DNA from: Pseudomonas spelaei | Lineage (GTDB): Bacteria; Pseudomonadota; Gammaproteobacteria; Pseudomonadales; Pseudomonadaceae | Assembly: GCF_009724245.1 (NCBI RefSeq) | Contig: NZ_WNNK01000031.1 | Location: 1 to 48,411 of the forward strand | Direction of reading: 5' to 3' | DNA: 48,411 bases | In this document: positions 8,889 to 17,214 of the stretch, piece after piece | Layout of the letters: every line of letters begins with the position of its first letter | How positions within the stretch are numbered: the stretch's first letter is position 1 | The notes under the pieces: model-generated | Told to the model about the DNA's origin: nothing | The model's input: only the letters and a program-made list of their open reading frames with translations | Database searches by the model: none | Translations under genes and position numbers: made by a program

Positions 8889-10100
8889 TCACAAGGCTGC
8901 CAGCCCGCGGGCCAGGTCTGCCTGCAAGTCAGCGACATCTTCCAGGCCGACCGCGATGCGAATCAGGCTGTCACGAATCCCCGCCGCTTCCCGCTCCTGC
9001 GGCGCCAGGCGCCCGTGAGAGGTGGTGCTTGGGTGGGTGATGGTGGTTTTGCTGTCCCCCAGGTTGGCGGTGATGGAGATCAGCCGGGTCGCATCGATAA
9101 AGCGCCAGGCGCCCTCTTTGCCGCCCTTGACCTCAAAACTCACCACCGCACCAAAGCCGCGCTGCTGGCGCTGGGCCAACGCATGTTGCGGGTGGCTCTT
9201 GAGACCGGCGTAATGGACCTTCTCGATACCGTCCTGCTGCTCCAGCCATTCGGCCAGCGCCTGGGCGTTGGCACAATGGGCCTTCATCCGCAGGCTGAGG
9301 GTTTCCAGGCCCTTGAGGAAGATCCAGGCGTTGAATGGGCTCAGGGTCGGGCCAGCCGTGCGCAAGAAGCCCACCACTTCCTTCATCTGCTCGCTGGCAC
9401 CCGCAACCACACCGCCCATGCAACGGCCTTGGCCGTCAATGAACTTGGTAGCCGAATGCACGACGATGTCCGCGCCCAGCTTCAGCGGCTGCTGCAGTGC
9501 CGGGGTGCAGAAGCAGTTGTCCACCACCAGCATTGCGCCCTTGGCGTGGGCGACTTCAGCCAGCGCGGCGATGTCCACCAATTCAGCCAGCGGATTGGAC
9601 GGTGACTCGACAAACAGCAGCTTGGTATTGGGCTTGATCGCCGCATCCCAACCGGATAGCTCCGCCAGCGGCACGTAGTCCACTTCAATGCCAAAACGCT
9701 TGAAGTACTTCTCGAACAGGCTGATGGTCGAACCAAACACACTGCGGGACACCAGCACGTGGTCGCCGGCGCTGCACAGGCTCATGACCACCGCCAGGAT
9801 GGCAGCCATGCCCGTTGCAGTAGCAACGGCTTGCTCTGCCCCCTCCAGCGCCGCGATACGCTCTTCGAACGCACGCACAGTGGGGTTGGTGTAGCGCGAA
9901 TAGACGTTGCCCGGCACTTCACCGGCAAAGCGTGCAGCAGCATCGGCTGCGGTACGGAAAACGTAGCTGGACGTGAAGAACATCGGCTCGCCGTGCTCAC
10001 CTTCCGGCGTGCGGTGCTGGCCAGCGCGCACAGCCAGGGTATCGAAAGCTACGCCATCGAGGTCGCTGTCCAACCGACCGGCATCCCATTCCTGACTCAT
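8889..10100 (-). CDS. metZ: O-succinylhomoserine sulfhydrylase
   Basis: The 403-residue PLP enzyme of the Cys/Met metabolism family converts O-succinylhomoserine and sulfide to homocysteine in methionine synthesis. The PLP-binding lysine is in SATKF (Lys219). The SRYTNPT motif (about 68-74) and VVDNCFCTP (192-200) are family hallmarks. The ATG at 10100 is preceded by GAGGAG at seven bases, so I preferred it to an in-frame start five codons upstream. It follows purF after a terminator-like hairpin, and the SDR gene follows it. Confidence 0.93.
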   Translation of the reverse strand: MSQEWDAGRLDSDLDGVAFDTLAVRAGQHRTPEGEHGEPMFFTSSYVFRTAADAAARFAGEVPGNVYSRYTNPTVRAFEERIAALEGAEQAVATATGMAAILAVVMSLCSAGDHVLVSRSVFGSTISLFEKYFKRFGIEVDYVPLAELSGWDAAIKPNTKLLFVESPSNPLAELVDIAALAEVAHAKGAMLVVDNCFCTPALQQPLKLGADIVVHSATKFIDGQGRCMGGVVAGASEQMKEVVGFLRTAGPTLSPFNAWIFLKGLETLSLRMKAHCANAQALAEWLEQQDGIEKVHYAGLKSHPQHALAQRQQRGFGAVVSFEVKGGKEGAWRFIDATRLISITANLGDSKTTITHPSTTSHGRLAPQEREAAGIRDSLIRIAVGLEDVADLQADLARGLAAL

Positions 10101-10135
10101 GCTGCCACTCCTCAACTCAATGCTTTATCAAAGAT

Positions 10136-10160
10136 ACAAAACCGGCCCCTCAGGGCCGGT
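10136..10160 (-). terminator. Terminator-like hairpin between purF and metZ
   Basis: On the minus strand ACCGGCCC-TGAG-GGGCCGGT forms a strong stem followed by TTTGTATCTTTG. The T-run is short, so termination may be partial and let purF transcripts reach metZ. Confidence 0.65.
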
Positions 10161-10166
10161 GTTTAC

Positions 10167-11672
10167 TCAGTTGTTGTACAGATCGATGATCGCGCTGACC
10201 GCCTGGGTCTTGATCTTCGAGGAGTCGTTGCGCGCCTGCTCGATCTTGTTCAGGTAGGCCTCGTCAACATCCCCGGTCACGTACTTGCCGTCGAATACGG
10301 CGCAGTCGAACTGCTCGATCTTGATCTTGCCGCCGCCGACCGCTTCGATCAAGTCCGGCAGGTCCTGATAGATCAGCCAATCGGCGCCGATCAGGTCCGC
10401 AACGTCCTGGGTGGAACGATTGTGGGCGATCAGTTCGTGAGCACTCGGCATGTCGATGCCGTAGACGTTCGGGTAACGCACCGCTGGCGCAGCAGAGCAG
10501 AAGTACACGTTCTTCGCCCCAGCTTCGCGAGCCATCTGGATGATCTGCTTGCACGTGGTGCCGCGCACGATGGAGTCATCCACCAGCATCACGTTCTTGC
10601 CACGAAACTCCAGCTCAATGGCGTTGAGCTTCTGGCGTACCGACTTCTTGCGAGCCGCCTGGCCCGGCATGATGAAGGTGCGACCGATGTAACGGTTCTT
10701 GACGAAGCCTTCGCGGAACTTGACGCCCAAGTGGTTGGCCAGCTCCAGGGCAGCGGTGCGGCTGGTATCCGGAATCGGGATGACTACGTCGATATCGTGC
10801 TCAGGACGCTCGCGCAGAATCTTCTCGGCCAGCTTCTCGCCCATGCGCAGGCGCGCCTTGTACACCGAAACGCCGTCGATGATCGAATCCGGACGCGCCA
10901 GGTAGACGTGTTCGAAGATGCACGGGGTGAGTTTCGGGTTAAGGGCACACTGACGGGTGTGCAGCTTGCCGTCTTCAGTGATGTACACCGCTTCGCCCGG
11001 CGCCAGGTCACGGATCAAGGTGAAGCCCAGCACGTCCAGGGACACGCTTTCGGAGGCGATCATGTATTCAACGCCTTCGTCGGTATGGCGCTGGCCGAAA
11101 ACGATCGGACGAATGCCGTGCGGGTCGCGAAAGCCAACGATGCCGTAGCCGGTGATCATCGCCACAACAGCATAACCACCGACGCAACGGTTATGAACGT
11201 CAGTGACCGCGGCGAACACGTCTTCTTCGGTAGGCTGCAGCTTGCCGCGCTGGGCCAGTTCGTGAGCGAACACGTTGAGCAGGACTTCGGAGTCCGAGTT
11301 GGTGTTGACGTGGCGCAGGTCAGATTCGTAAATCTCCTTGGCCAGTTGCTCAACGTTGGTCAGGTTACCGTTATGCGCCAGGGTGATGCCGTACGGCGAG
11401 TTGACGTAAAACGGTTGAGCTTCGGCCGAGGTCGAGCTGCCTGCCGTCGGGTAGCGCACATGGCCAATGCCCATGTGGCCGACCAGGCGCTGCATGTGAC
11501 GCTGATGGAACACGTCACGTACCAGGCCATTATCCTTGCGCAGGAATAACCGGCCGTCGTGGCTGGTCACAATACCGGCAGCATCCTGGCCGCGGTGCTG
11601 GAGCACGGTTAGCGCGTCATACAGCGCCTGATTGACGTTCGACTTACCGACGATACCGACGATGCCACACAT
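10167..11672 (-). CDS. purF: Amidophosphoribosyltransferase
   Basis: The 501-residue enzyme makes 5-phosphoribosylamine from PRPP and glutamine, the first committed step of purine synthesis. I chose the ATG at 11672 because the protein then begins MCGIVG, and processing exposes the catalytic Cys2 of the N-terminal glutaminase domain. The start three codons upstream would bury it. QHRGQDAAGI and HNGNLTN belong to the glutaminase half; the PRPP-binding loop VMLVDDSIVRGTT lies in the phosphoribosyltransferase half. It sits downstream of cvpA with a 41-base gap, the usual gammaproteobacterial order. Confidence 0.97.
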   Translation of the reverse strand: MCGIVGIVGKSNVNQALYDALTVLQHRGQDAAGIVTSHDGRLFLRKDNGLVRDVFHQRHMQRLVGHMGIGHVRYPTAGSSTSAEAQPFYVNSPYGITLAHNGNLTNVEQLAKEIYESDLRHVNTNSDSEVLLNVFAHELAQRGKLQPTEEDVFAAVTDVHNRCVGGYAVVAMITGYGIVGFRDPHGIRPIVFGQRHTDEGVEYMIASESVSLDVLGFTLIRDLAPGEAVYITEDGKLHTRQCALNPKLTPCIFEHVYLARPDSIIDGVSVYKARLRMGEKLAEKILRERPEHDIDVVIPIPDTSRTAALELANHLGVKFREGFVKNRYIGRTFIMPGQAARKKSVRQKLNAIELEFRGKNVMLVDDSIVRGTTCKQIIQMAREAGAKNVYFCSAAPAVRYPNVYGIDMPSAHELIAHNRSTQDVADLIGADWLIYQDLPDLIEAVGGGKIKIEQFDCAVFDGKYVTGDVDEAYLNKIEQARNDSSKIKTQAVSAIIDLYNN

Positions 11673-11713
11673 GCGACGCAACCCCTACTTAATGAATCTT
11701 GACTGAACACAAC

Positions 11714-12271
11714 TTACTGCGGCGTTTTGGCCGGCAAGAGGTGCTCCTTGAACGGAAGATCAGCGGGTACGCTGATTCCGCTGGCCAGCCACTGACTGCT
11801 CCACCCCAATATGAGGTTCTTGGACCAGTCTGCAACCAATAGAAATTTTGGCACGAGACTCGACTCCTGCCACCACGAATCCTGCTGTACCGGCCCCAGG
11901 CTCAATAGCCCGACCGCCACAACCACCAGCAACGCACCACGTGCGGCGCCGAAGGCCATGCCGAGAAATCGATCGGTCCCGGAGAGGCCGGTGACGCGTA
12001 TCAATTCGCCGATAAGATAATTGACCATTGCTCCCACCAGCAGCGTGGCGATGAACATGATGGCGCAGCCCGCGATGACGCGAGCCGAAGGTGTTTCGAT
12101 GTACCCGGCGAGGTAAACAGCCAATGAACCACCGAACATCCAGGCTACGACCCCTGCGACGATCCAAGTCAGCAACGACAGGGCTTCTTTTACGAAGCCG
12201 CGGCTTAGACTGATCAAAGCAGAGATGGCGACGATTGCAACGATCGCCCAGTCAACCCAGGTAAATGGCAC
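11714..12271 (-). CDS. cvpA: CvpA family inner-membrane protein
   Basis: The 185-residue protein has four hydrophobic segments (roughly residues 5-25, 28-50, 62-85 and 100-122) typical of the colicin V production protein family. The arginine-containing loop SLSRGFVKEAL after the first segment is characteristic. The start appears to be GTG at 12271; no better ATG keeps the first membrane segment. It precedes purF on the same strand, and cvpA-purF cotranscription is known in enterobacteria. The molecular role of CvpA is unclear; links to envelope stress and efflux are reported elsewhere. Confidence 0.92.
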   Translation of the reverse strand: MPFTWVDWAIVAIVAISALISLSRGFVKEALSLLTWIVAGVVAWMFGGSLAVYLAGYIETPSARVIAGCAIMFIATLLVGAMVNYLIGELIRVTGLSGTDRFLGMAFGAARGALLVVVAVGLLSLGPVQQDSWWQESSLVPKFLLVADWSKNLILGWSSQWLASGISVPADLPFKEHLLPAKTPQ

Positions 12272-12369
12272 AGTGCAGCCTACAGACGGATAAGGCGGCG
12301 CATTTTAGCAGAGCGCCGGGCTATCGGTAAGCGGCGATTAGCAGTGCATTTGAAATCAATGGCATAGCA

Positions 12370-12406
12370 GAAAAGAATAAGGCGGGAAGGTTGCCCTTCC
12401 CGCCTT
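12370..12406 (-). terminator. Rho-independent terminator of the accD-folC-dedD operon
   Basis: A perfect 12-bp stem AAGGCGGGAAGG / CCTTCCCGCCTT with a GCAA loop is followed on the minus strand by ATTCTTTTCTG. It starts five bases past the dedD stop codon. Confidence 0.88.
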
Positions 12407-12410
12407 GTTT

Positions 12411-13070
12411 TCAACCCTTCTCCGGCTGGAACCGCACCACAAACCCCTTGAGGTTCTGCTGGCGACCCAGCAGGTCCCGCAAGCGGTCAGCCTCGGCCCG
12501 CTCGATCAGCGGCCCGACAAATACCCGATTCTTGCCATCGGCACTACGGATATAGGCGTTGTAACCCTGGCTGCGCAGGGTTTTCTGCAGGCTTTCGGCG
12601 CTTTCACGGTTGGCCAGGCTCGCGAGCTGGACCGACCAACTGATCGGCAAGCCATTGGGATCAATACGACTCTGCCCGACATCCGGCTTGCCAGGTGCCG
12701 CCGGCTGCGGAACCACCGGTTTGGGTGCAGGTGCCGGCGCAGCAGGCTTGGCCGCAACCGCAGGTGCCGCCGGAGCAGGCTTCACCACCGGCACGCTCGG
12801 CTGCACCGGCATTGACGGTGCTTGCTGCTCGGCCAGCTCTTCGTCAGTAGGCACAGGTTCCTGAGGCAGCGCTTGCGGCTCGGGAACCACCACGGGCTCA
12901 ACCTGAACCTGAGGCATCACAGGTGCTTGAGGCGCCGCCGGCGCCTCGACGACCACCTGACGCTGCTCATCCTGACGGGAAAACAGCATGGGCAGGAAAA
13001 TCACTGCCAGTGCCACCAGCACCAGGGCCCCCACCATTCGCTGCTTGTACGCGCTATCCAGTAATGCCAT
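12411..13070 (-). CDS. dedD: SPOR domain-containing protein, DedD-like
   Basis: This 219-residue bitopic inner-membrane protein has one N-terminal transmembrane segment (about residues 13-30). A periplasmic linker rich in Pro, Ala, Val and Gln follows. The C-terminal SPOR domain (about 140-215: WSVQLASLANRESAESL, YIRS, RVFVGP) binds denuded septal peptidoglycan and places the protein at the division site. The start is the ATG at 13070, which overlaps the folC end by 17 bases; the frame is open upstream, but that stretch is folC coding sequence. It is the last gene of the accD-folC-dedD unit. Confidence 0.92.
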   Translation of the reverse strand: MALLDSAYKQRMVGALVLVALAVIFLPMLFSRQDEQRQVVVEAPAAPQAPVMPQVQVEPVVVPEPQALPQEPVPTDEELAEQQAPSMPVQPSVPVVKPAPAAPAVAAKPAAPAPAPKPVVPQPAAPGKPDVGQSRIDPNGLPISWSVQLASLANRESAESLQKTLRSQGYNAYIRSADGKNRVFVGPLIERAEADRLRDLLGRQQNLKGFVVRFQPEKG

Positions 13071-14361
13071 GTGCAGCTTCCTCCGTGGAGCGCCGGGCCA
13101 ACCATTCAAGCGCCTCGGCAACACAATAAAATGATCCGAACAACAGAATCTCATCCTCGGGCGTCGCCACCGCGCACTGAGCCTCCAGCGCTTCGGTCAC
13201 ACTGGCATAGGACGTCACCTGGGCACCAAGGTTCTGCAATGCAACCTGCAACTCGGCGGCCGGACGACTGCGAGGTGTATCCAGCGGCGCAACAGCCCAG
13301 GCCTGAACATTACCCAGCAACGGCGCAACAACCCCGTCCAGATCCTTATCGGACAACAACCCGAACACCGCCAGGCGACGACCGACAGGCGGCGTACGCA
13401 GCAGGCGCTGGGCCAGATATTCAGCCGCATGAGGGTTATGCCCCACATCCAGCATCAGGTTCAGGCGCTTGCCATCCCACTGGAACGCACGCCGATCCAG
13501 ACGCCCAACCACACGGGTACCCTGCAAGGTAGCGGCAATCTGCTCGGCATTCCAGGGTAAATCCAGCAACAGGTAGGCTTGCAGCGCGAGCGCGGCGTTT
13601 TCCATCGGCAGGTTGAGCAGCGGCAAGTCGCGCAGTTCAACCGCTTGGCCACGAGCGTCAAGCCCGCGCCATTGCCAATACGGGTTGCCAATCTCGAGAT
13701 TGAACTCACGACCCCGCAGGAAGAATGGGCAATCCAGCTCCAACACCTTGTCCAGCAAGGTATGCGGCGGGTCGAGGTCGCCGCACAGCGCAGGCTTGCC
13801 CTGACGGAAGATCCCGGCCTTTTCATAGGCCACGGATTCACGGGTATCACCGAGATAGTCCACGTGATCCACACCAATACTGGTAACCAGCGCCAGGTCG
13901 GCATCCACCACGTTGACCGTATCCAGGCGCCCGCCGAGACCGACCTCCAGCACCACCACGTCCAACTGTGCACGCTCGAACAGCCAGAGCGCTGCCAGTG
14001 TGCCCATTTCAAAGTAGGTCAGGGAAATCTCGCCACGCCCGGCATCGAGTGCGGCGAAGGCTTCGCAAAGCTGCTCATCAGTGGCTTCGGCGCCATTGAG
14101 TTGCACCCGCTCGTTGTAGCGCAGCAAATGCGGCGAACTGTAGACGCCGACTTTCAACCCCTGAGTTTGCAGCAACGCCGCGACAAAGGCGCAGGTAGAA
14201 CCCTTGCCGTTGGTGCCCGTCACCGTGATCACCCGCGGCGCCGGCCTGCCCAACCCAAGGCGGGCCGCTACCTGTTGCGAGCGCTCCAGGCCCATGTCGA
14301 TGGCGGACGGATGCAACTGCTCAAGGTAGGCGAGCCATTCGCCCAGGGTACGTTGGGTCAT
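13054..14361 (-). CDS. folC: Bifunctional dihydrofolate synthase/folylpolyglutamate synthase
   Basis: The 435-residue Mur-ligase-family enzyme adds glutamate to dihydropteroate and then further glutamates to tetrahydrofolate, using ATP. The P-loop TGTNGKGST is at residues 48-56. A Mur-like central domain and the C-terminal ligase domain (LDVGHNPHA) are present, and length is normal. The start overlaps the accD stop by four bases (ATGA) and the end overlaps dedD by 17, so all three are probably translationally coupled. Confidence 0.96.
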   Translation of the reverse strand: MTQRTLGEWLAYLEQLHPSAIDMGLERSQQVAARLGLGRPAPRVITVTGTNGKGSTCAFVAALLQTQGLKVGVYSSPHLLRYNERVQLNGAEATDEQLCEAFAALDAGRGEISLTYFEMGTLAALWLFERAQLDVVVLEVGLGGRLDTVNVVDADLALVTSIGVDHVDYLGDTRESVAYEKAGIFRQGKPALCGDLDPPHTLLDKVLELDCPFFLRGREFNLEIGNPYWQWRGLDARGQAVELRDLPLLNLPMENAALALQAYLLLDLPWNAEQIAATLQGTRVVGRLDRRAFQWDGKRLNLMLDVGHNPHAAEYLAQRLLRTPPVGRRLAVFGLLSDKDLDGVVAPLLGNVQAWAVAPLDTPRSRPAAELQVALQNLGAQVTSYASVTEALEAQCAVATPEDEILLFGSFYCVAEALEWLARRSTEEAAHGITG

Positions 14362-15278
14362 AGGTTTGCAGGCACCGGAGGCACGACGATCAGCTCGACG
14401 GGAGCAGGCACGTATTCCGGCGTCGGCAGCCCCATCATTTGCGCCAGCAGGTTACCCAGGCGTGGACGCAATTCGGAACGGGCGATGATCATGTCGATCG
14501 CGCCATGCTCCAGGAGGAATTCGCTGCGCTGGAAACCTTCCGGCAGTTTTTCGCGAACGGTCTGCTCGATCACGCGCGGGCCGGCAAAGCCGATCAGGGC
14601 CTTGGGCTCACCGACAATCACGTCACCCAGCATCGCCAGGCTGGCCGAAACGCCACCGTAGACCGGGTCGGTCAACACGGAGATGAACGGGATACCTTCT
14701 TCACGCAGACGCGCCAATACCGCCGAGGTCTTGGCCATTTGCATCAGGGAGATCAGGGCTTCCTGCATCCGCGCACCACCGGAAGCGGCGAAACAGATCA
14801 TCGGGCAGCGGTTTTCCAGGGCGTAGTTGGCCGCACGCACGAAGCGTTCGCCGACGATGGCCCCCATGGACCCCCCCATAAAGGAAAACTCAAATGCAGA
14901 CACCACGACAGGCATGCCCAGCAGCGTACCGCTGACGGAAATCAGCGCGTCCTTTTCACCGGTCTGCTTCTGGGCAGCGGTCAGGCGATCCTTGTACTTC
15001 TTGCCGTCACGGAACTTCAGGCGGTCGACTGGCTCCAGGTCGGCCCCCAGCTCGGCACGACCATCGGCATCGAGGAAGATATCAATGCGGGCACGGGCGC
15101 CAATACGCATGTGGTGGTTGCACTTGGGGCAAACATCCAGGGTCTTTTCCAGCTCCGGGCGGTACAGCACCGCGTCGCAAGACGGGCATTTGTGCCAAAG
15201 ACCTTCAGGGACCGAGCTTTTCTTCACCTCGGAACGCATGATCGAGGGGATCAGTTTGTCTACTAACCAGTTGCTCAT
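14358..15278 (-). CDS. accD: Acetyl-CoA carboxylase carboxyltransferase subunit beta
   Basis: The 306-residue subunit pairs with AccA to transfer carboxyl from carboxybiotin to acetyl-CoA, making malonyl-CoA for fatty acid synthesis. An N-terminal four-cysteine zinc ribbon is visible: CPSC at 31-34 and CPKC at 50-53. The crotonase-like core has FSFMGGSMGAIVGE and ASGGARMQE. The ATG at 15278 gives the conserved MSNWLVDKL start and has GGAG upstream. It leads the accD-folC-dedD operon. Confidence 0.97.
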   Translation of the reverse strand: MSNWLVDKLIPSIMRSEVKKSSVPEGLWHKCPSCDAVLYRPELEKTLDVCPKCNHHMRIGARARIDIFLDADGRAELGADLEPVDRLKFRDGKKYKDRLTAAQKQTGEKDALISVSGTLLGMPVVVSAFEFSFMGGSMGAIVGERFVRAANYALENRCPMICFAASGGARMQEALISLMQMAKTSAVLARLREEGIPFISVLTDPVYGGVSASLAMLGDVIVGEPKALIGFAGPRVIEQTVREKLPEGFQRSEFLLEHGAIDMIIARSELRPRLGNLLAQMMGLPTPEYVPAPVELIVVPPVPANL

Positions 15279-15500
15279 GCTTTCTTTCTCCAGTACCGGT
15301 GGCTTGAACACAGCCCCGCGTATGCCCTTGAGCTAAATTCATATGTGGCGATGACAGATCCAGGACGGGGTCAGACGTTCGACCGGCCATTCCCTGCATC
15401 TGTCCTCAGCCTTCCAGACAACCTGCCTGCGCAGCGTTGCCACTTCATTCCCGGGCCTCCCGCAGGCGGCGCCGAGCTGTTTTACACAGTGGTAGTTATG

Positions 15501-15524
15501 GACGGCGGCAGATTGCCCGCCGTC
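15501..15524 (-). terminator. Hairpin at the 3' end of trpF
   Basis: GACGGCGG-N8-CCGCCGTC is a perfect 8-bp stem that overlaps the trpF stop codon. No T-run follows on the minus strand, so it may be a weak or Rho-assisted terminator or an mRNA-stabilising hairpin. Confidence 0.4.
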
Positions 15525-16155
15525 ACATCGCGCCACTGCTGTTGCGAACCGCCTGCATGAATGCACGAATCTTCGCGTGATCCTTGATGCCCTTGCTCTG
15601 CTCTACCCCGCCACTGACGTCCACGGCATACGGCCGAACGCGGGCAATCGCCTGCGCGACGTTATCAGGAGACAGCCCGCCGGCAAGGATGATCGGCTTG
15701 CTCAACCCTTCGGGAATCAACGACCAGTCAAACGCCTCGCCCGTACCGCCGGGAATGCCTTCCACGTAGGTATCCAGCAGAATCCCGCTGGCCCCGGCGA
15801 ATGCCGTACAACCGGCCGCAATATCATCACCGGCCTTGACCCGCAGCGCCTTGATGTAAGGACGGTGGTAGCCCTCACAATCATCCGGCGTCTCGTCACC
15901 ATGGAACTGCAGCATATCCAGCTGCACGGCATCGAGGGTTTCATTGAGTTCGCAACGGCTGGCGTTGACGAACAGCCCCACAGTGGTCACAAACGGCGGC
16001 AAGGCGGCAATGATCGCCCGCGCCTGCAGCACATTCACCGCCCGCGGGCTTTTGGCGTAAAACACAAAACCGATGGCATCCGCCCCCGCCGCGACCGCCG
16101 CCAGCGCGTCTTCTATGCGGGTAATCCCACAAATCTTGCTGCGAACGGCTGGCAT
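15523..16155 (-). CDS. trpF: Phosphoribosylanthranilate isomerase
   Basis: The 210-residue TIM-barrel enzyme isomerises N-(5-phosphoribosyl)anthranilate to CdRP, the third step of tryptophan synthesis. The catalytic cysteine is in KICGIT near the N-terminus and the catalytic aspartate in AVDVSGGVE near the C-terminus. QFHGDE and ILAGGL are other family motifs. It is separate from the other trp genes and sits between truA and accD, the arrangement I remember in pseudomonads. A 244-base gap separates it from accD. Confidence 0.96.
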   Translation of the reverse strand: MPAVRSKICGITRIEDALAAVAAGADAIGFVFYAKSPRAVNVLQARAIIAALPPFVTTVGLFVNASRCELNETLDAVQLDMLQFHGDETPDDCEGYHRPYIKALRVKAGDDIAAGCTAFAGASGILLDTYVEGIPGGTGEAFDWSLIPEGLSKPIILAGGLSPDNVAQAIARVRPYAVDVSGGVEQSKGIKDHAKIRAFMQAVRNSSGAM

Positions 16156-16218
16156 ATCGTTGGAACCTCAGGGGTTATCCGAGAAAGTCCCGGATGGTAA
16201 CAAATGCTTTTCCGGGCG

Positions 16219-17043
16219 TCAGCCGCCAAGTTCGCTGAAACCTGTGAGGAAGTGCGGCCCGATGAACCGTTCCGGCAGTTCGAACTCGTCCCGGTACTCC
16301 ACATCCACCAGATACAGGCCAAACGGATGCGCGGTCACCCCGCCGGTGCGACGCACCCGACTCTCCAGCACTTCCCTGGCCCATTCCACCGGGCGCTCGC
16401 CGGTACCAATGGTCATCAGCACGCCAGCGATATTACGCACCATATGGTGCAGGAACGCCCCGGCGCGAATATCGAGGACGATCATCTTGCCGTGACGGGT
16501 CACCCGCAGGTGATGGACTTCCTTGATCGGCGACTTGGCCTGGCACTGGCCGGCTCGAAACGCGCTGAAATCATGGATTCCCACCAAATGCTGGGCTGCT
16601 TGCGCCATGCGTTCGGCGTCCAGCGGACGGTGATTCCAGGTGATTTCTTCATTCAGGTGGGCCGGACGAATCTGATCGTTGTAGATCACATAGCGGTAAC
16701 GCCGGGCGATGGCCTTGAACCGCGCATGAAAGTCCGCAGGCATGACCTTGGCCCAACTGACGCTGACGTCGTGGGGCAAGTTGATATTGGCGCCCATGAC
16801 CCAAGCCTTCATCGAGCGCTCGGCCTGGGTATCGAAGTGCACCACTTGCCCACAGGCATGCACACCGGCGTCGGTACGCCCGGCACACATCAGCGAAACC
16901 GGCGAGTCGGCGACTTTCGACAGGGCCTTCTCAAGGGTTTCCTGCACCGTCGGCACGCCGGACGCCTGACGCTGCCAGCCGCGATAACGCGAGCCTTTGT
17001 ATTCCACGCCCAGCGCGATTCTGAAAAAGCCTGCGGCCGCCAT
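16219..17043 (-). CDS. truA: tRNA pseudouridine(38-40) synthase
   Basis: The 274-residue enzyme isomerises uridines 38-40 of the anticodon arm. The catalytic aspartate lies in CAGRTDAGVHA (Asp58 with this start, close to the Asp60 of the E. coli enzyme). The later motif AGAFLHHMVRN is also conserved. I took the ATG at 17043, which starts just before the first conserved strand. No clear ribosome-binding site precedes it, and in-frame TTG codons at 17073 or 17100 could add 10-19 residues. It follows fimV on the same strand. Confidence 0.93.
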   Translation of the reverse strand: MAAAGFFRIALGVEYKGSRYRGWQRQASGVPTVQETLEKALSKVADSPVSLMCAGRTDAGVHACGQVVHFDTQAERSMKAWVMGANINLPHDVSVSWAKVMPADFHARFKAIARRYRYVIYNDQIRPAHLNEEITWNHRPLDAERMAQAAQHLVGIHDFSAFRAGQCQAKSPIKEVHHLRVTRHGKMIVLDIRAGAFLHHMVRNIAGVLMTIGTGERPVEWAREVLESRVRRTGGVTAHPFGLYLVDVEYRDEFELPERFIGPHFLTGFSELGG

Positions 17044-17162
17044 TTCGGCGGCCGCGTTATCTATATTTGCCAAGAGCTGAGAGCCTGATGAGTTGCGCAA
17101 AGGCGGCCATTATAAGGCGACGGGAGCTGGATGCCATGTGCGGGGGACTTTTCTTCGCCCCC

Positions 17163-17195
17163 GGAAAGCAAAACGGCAGCCCGAAGGCCGCCGTT
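17163..17195 (-). terminator. Rho-independent terminator of fimV
   Basis: On the minus strand AACGGCGGCC-TTCG-GGCTGCCGTT is a 10-bp stem with a stable UUCG tetraloop, followed by TTGCTTTCC. It starts 20 bases after the fimV stop codon. Confidence 0.85.
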
Positions 17196-17214
17196 CTTAG
17201 TCCAAGTGATCTTA

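Noticed and set aside
10101..10166. SAM riboswitch before metZ
   Set aside because: The gap is too short and contains only the terminator-like hairpin and ribosome-binding site.
15345..15560. 71-codon plus-strand frame in the accD-trpF gap
   Set aside because: It has no ribosome-binding site, runs into trpF antisense and has no recognisable sequence.
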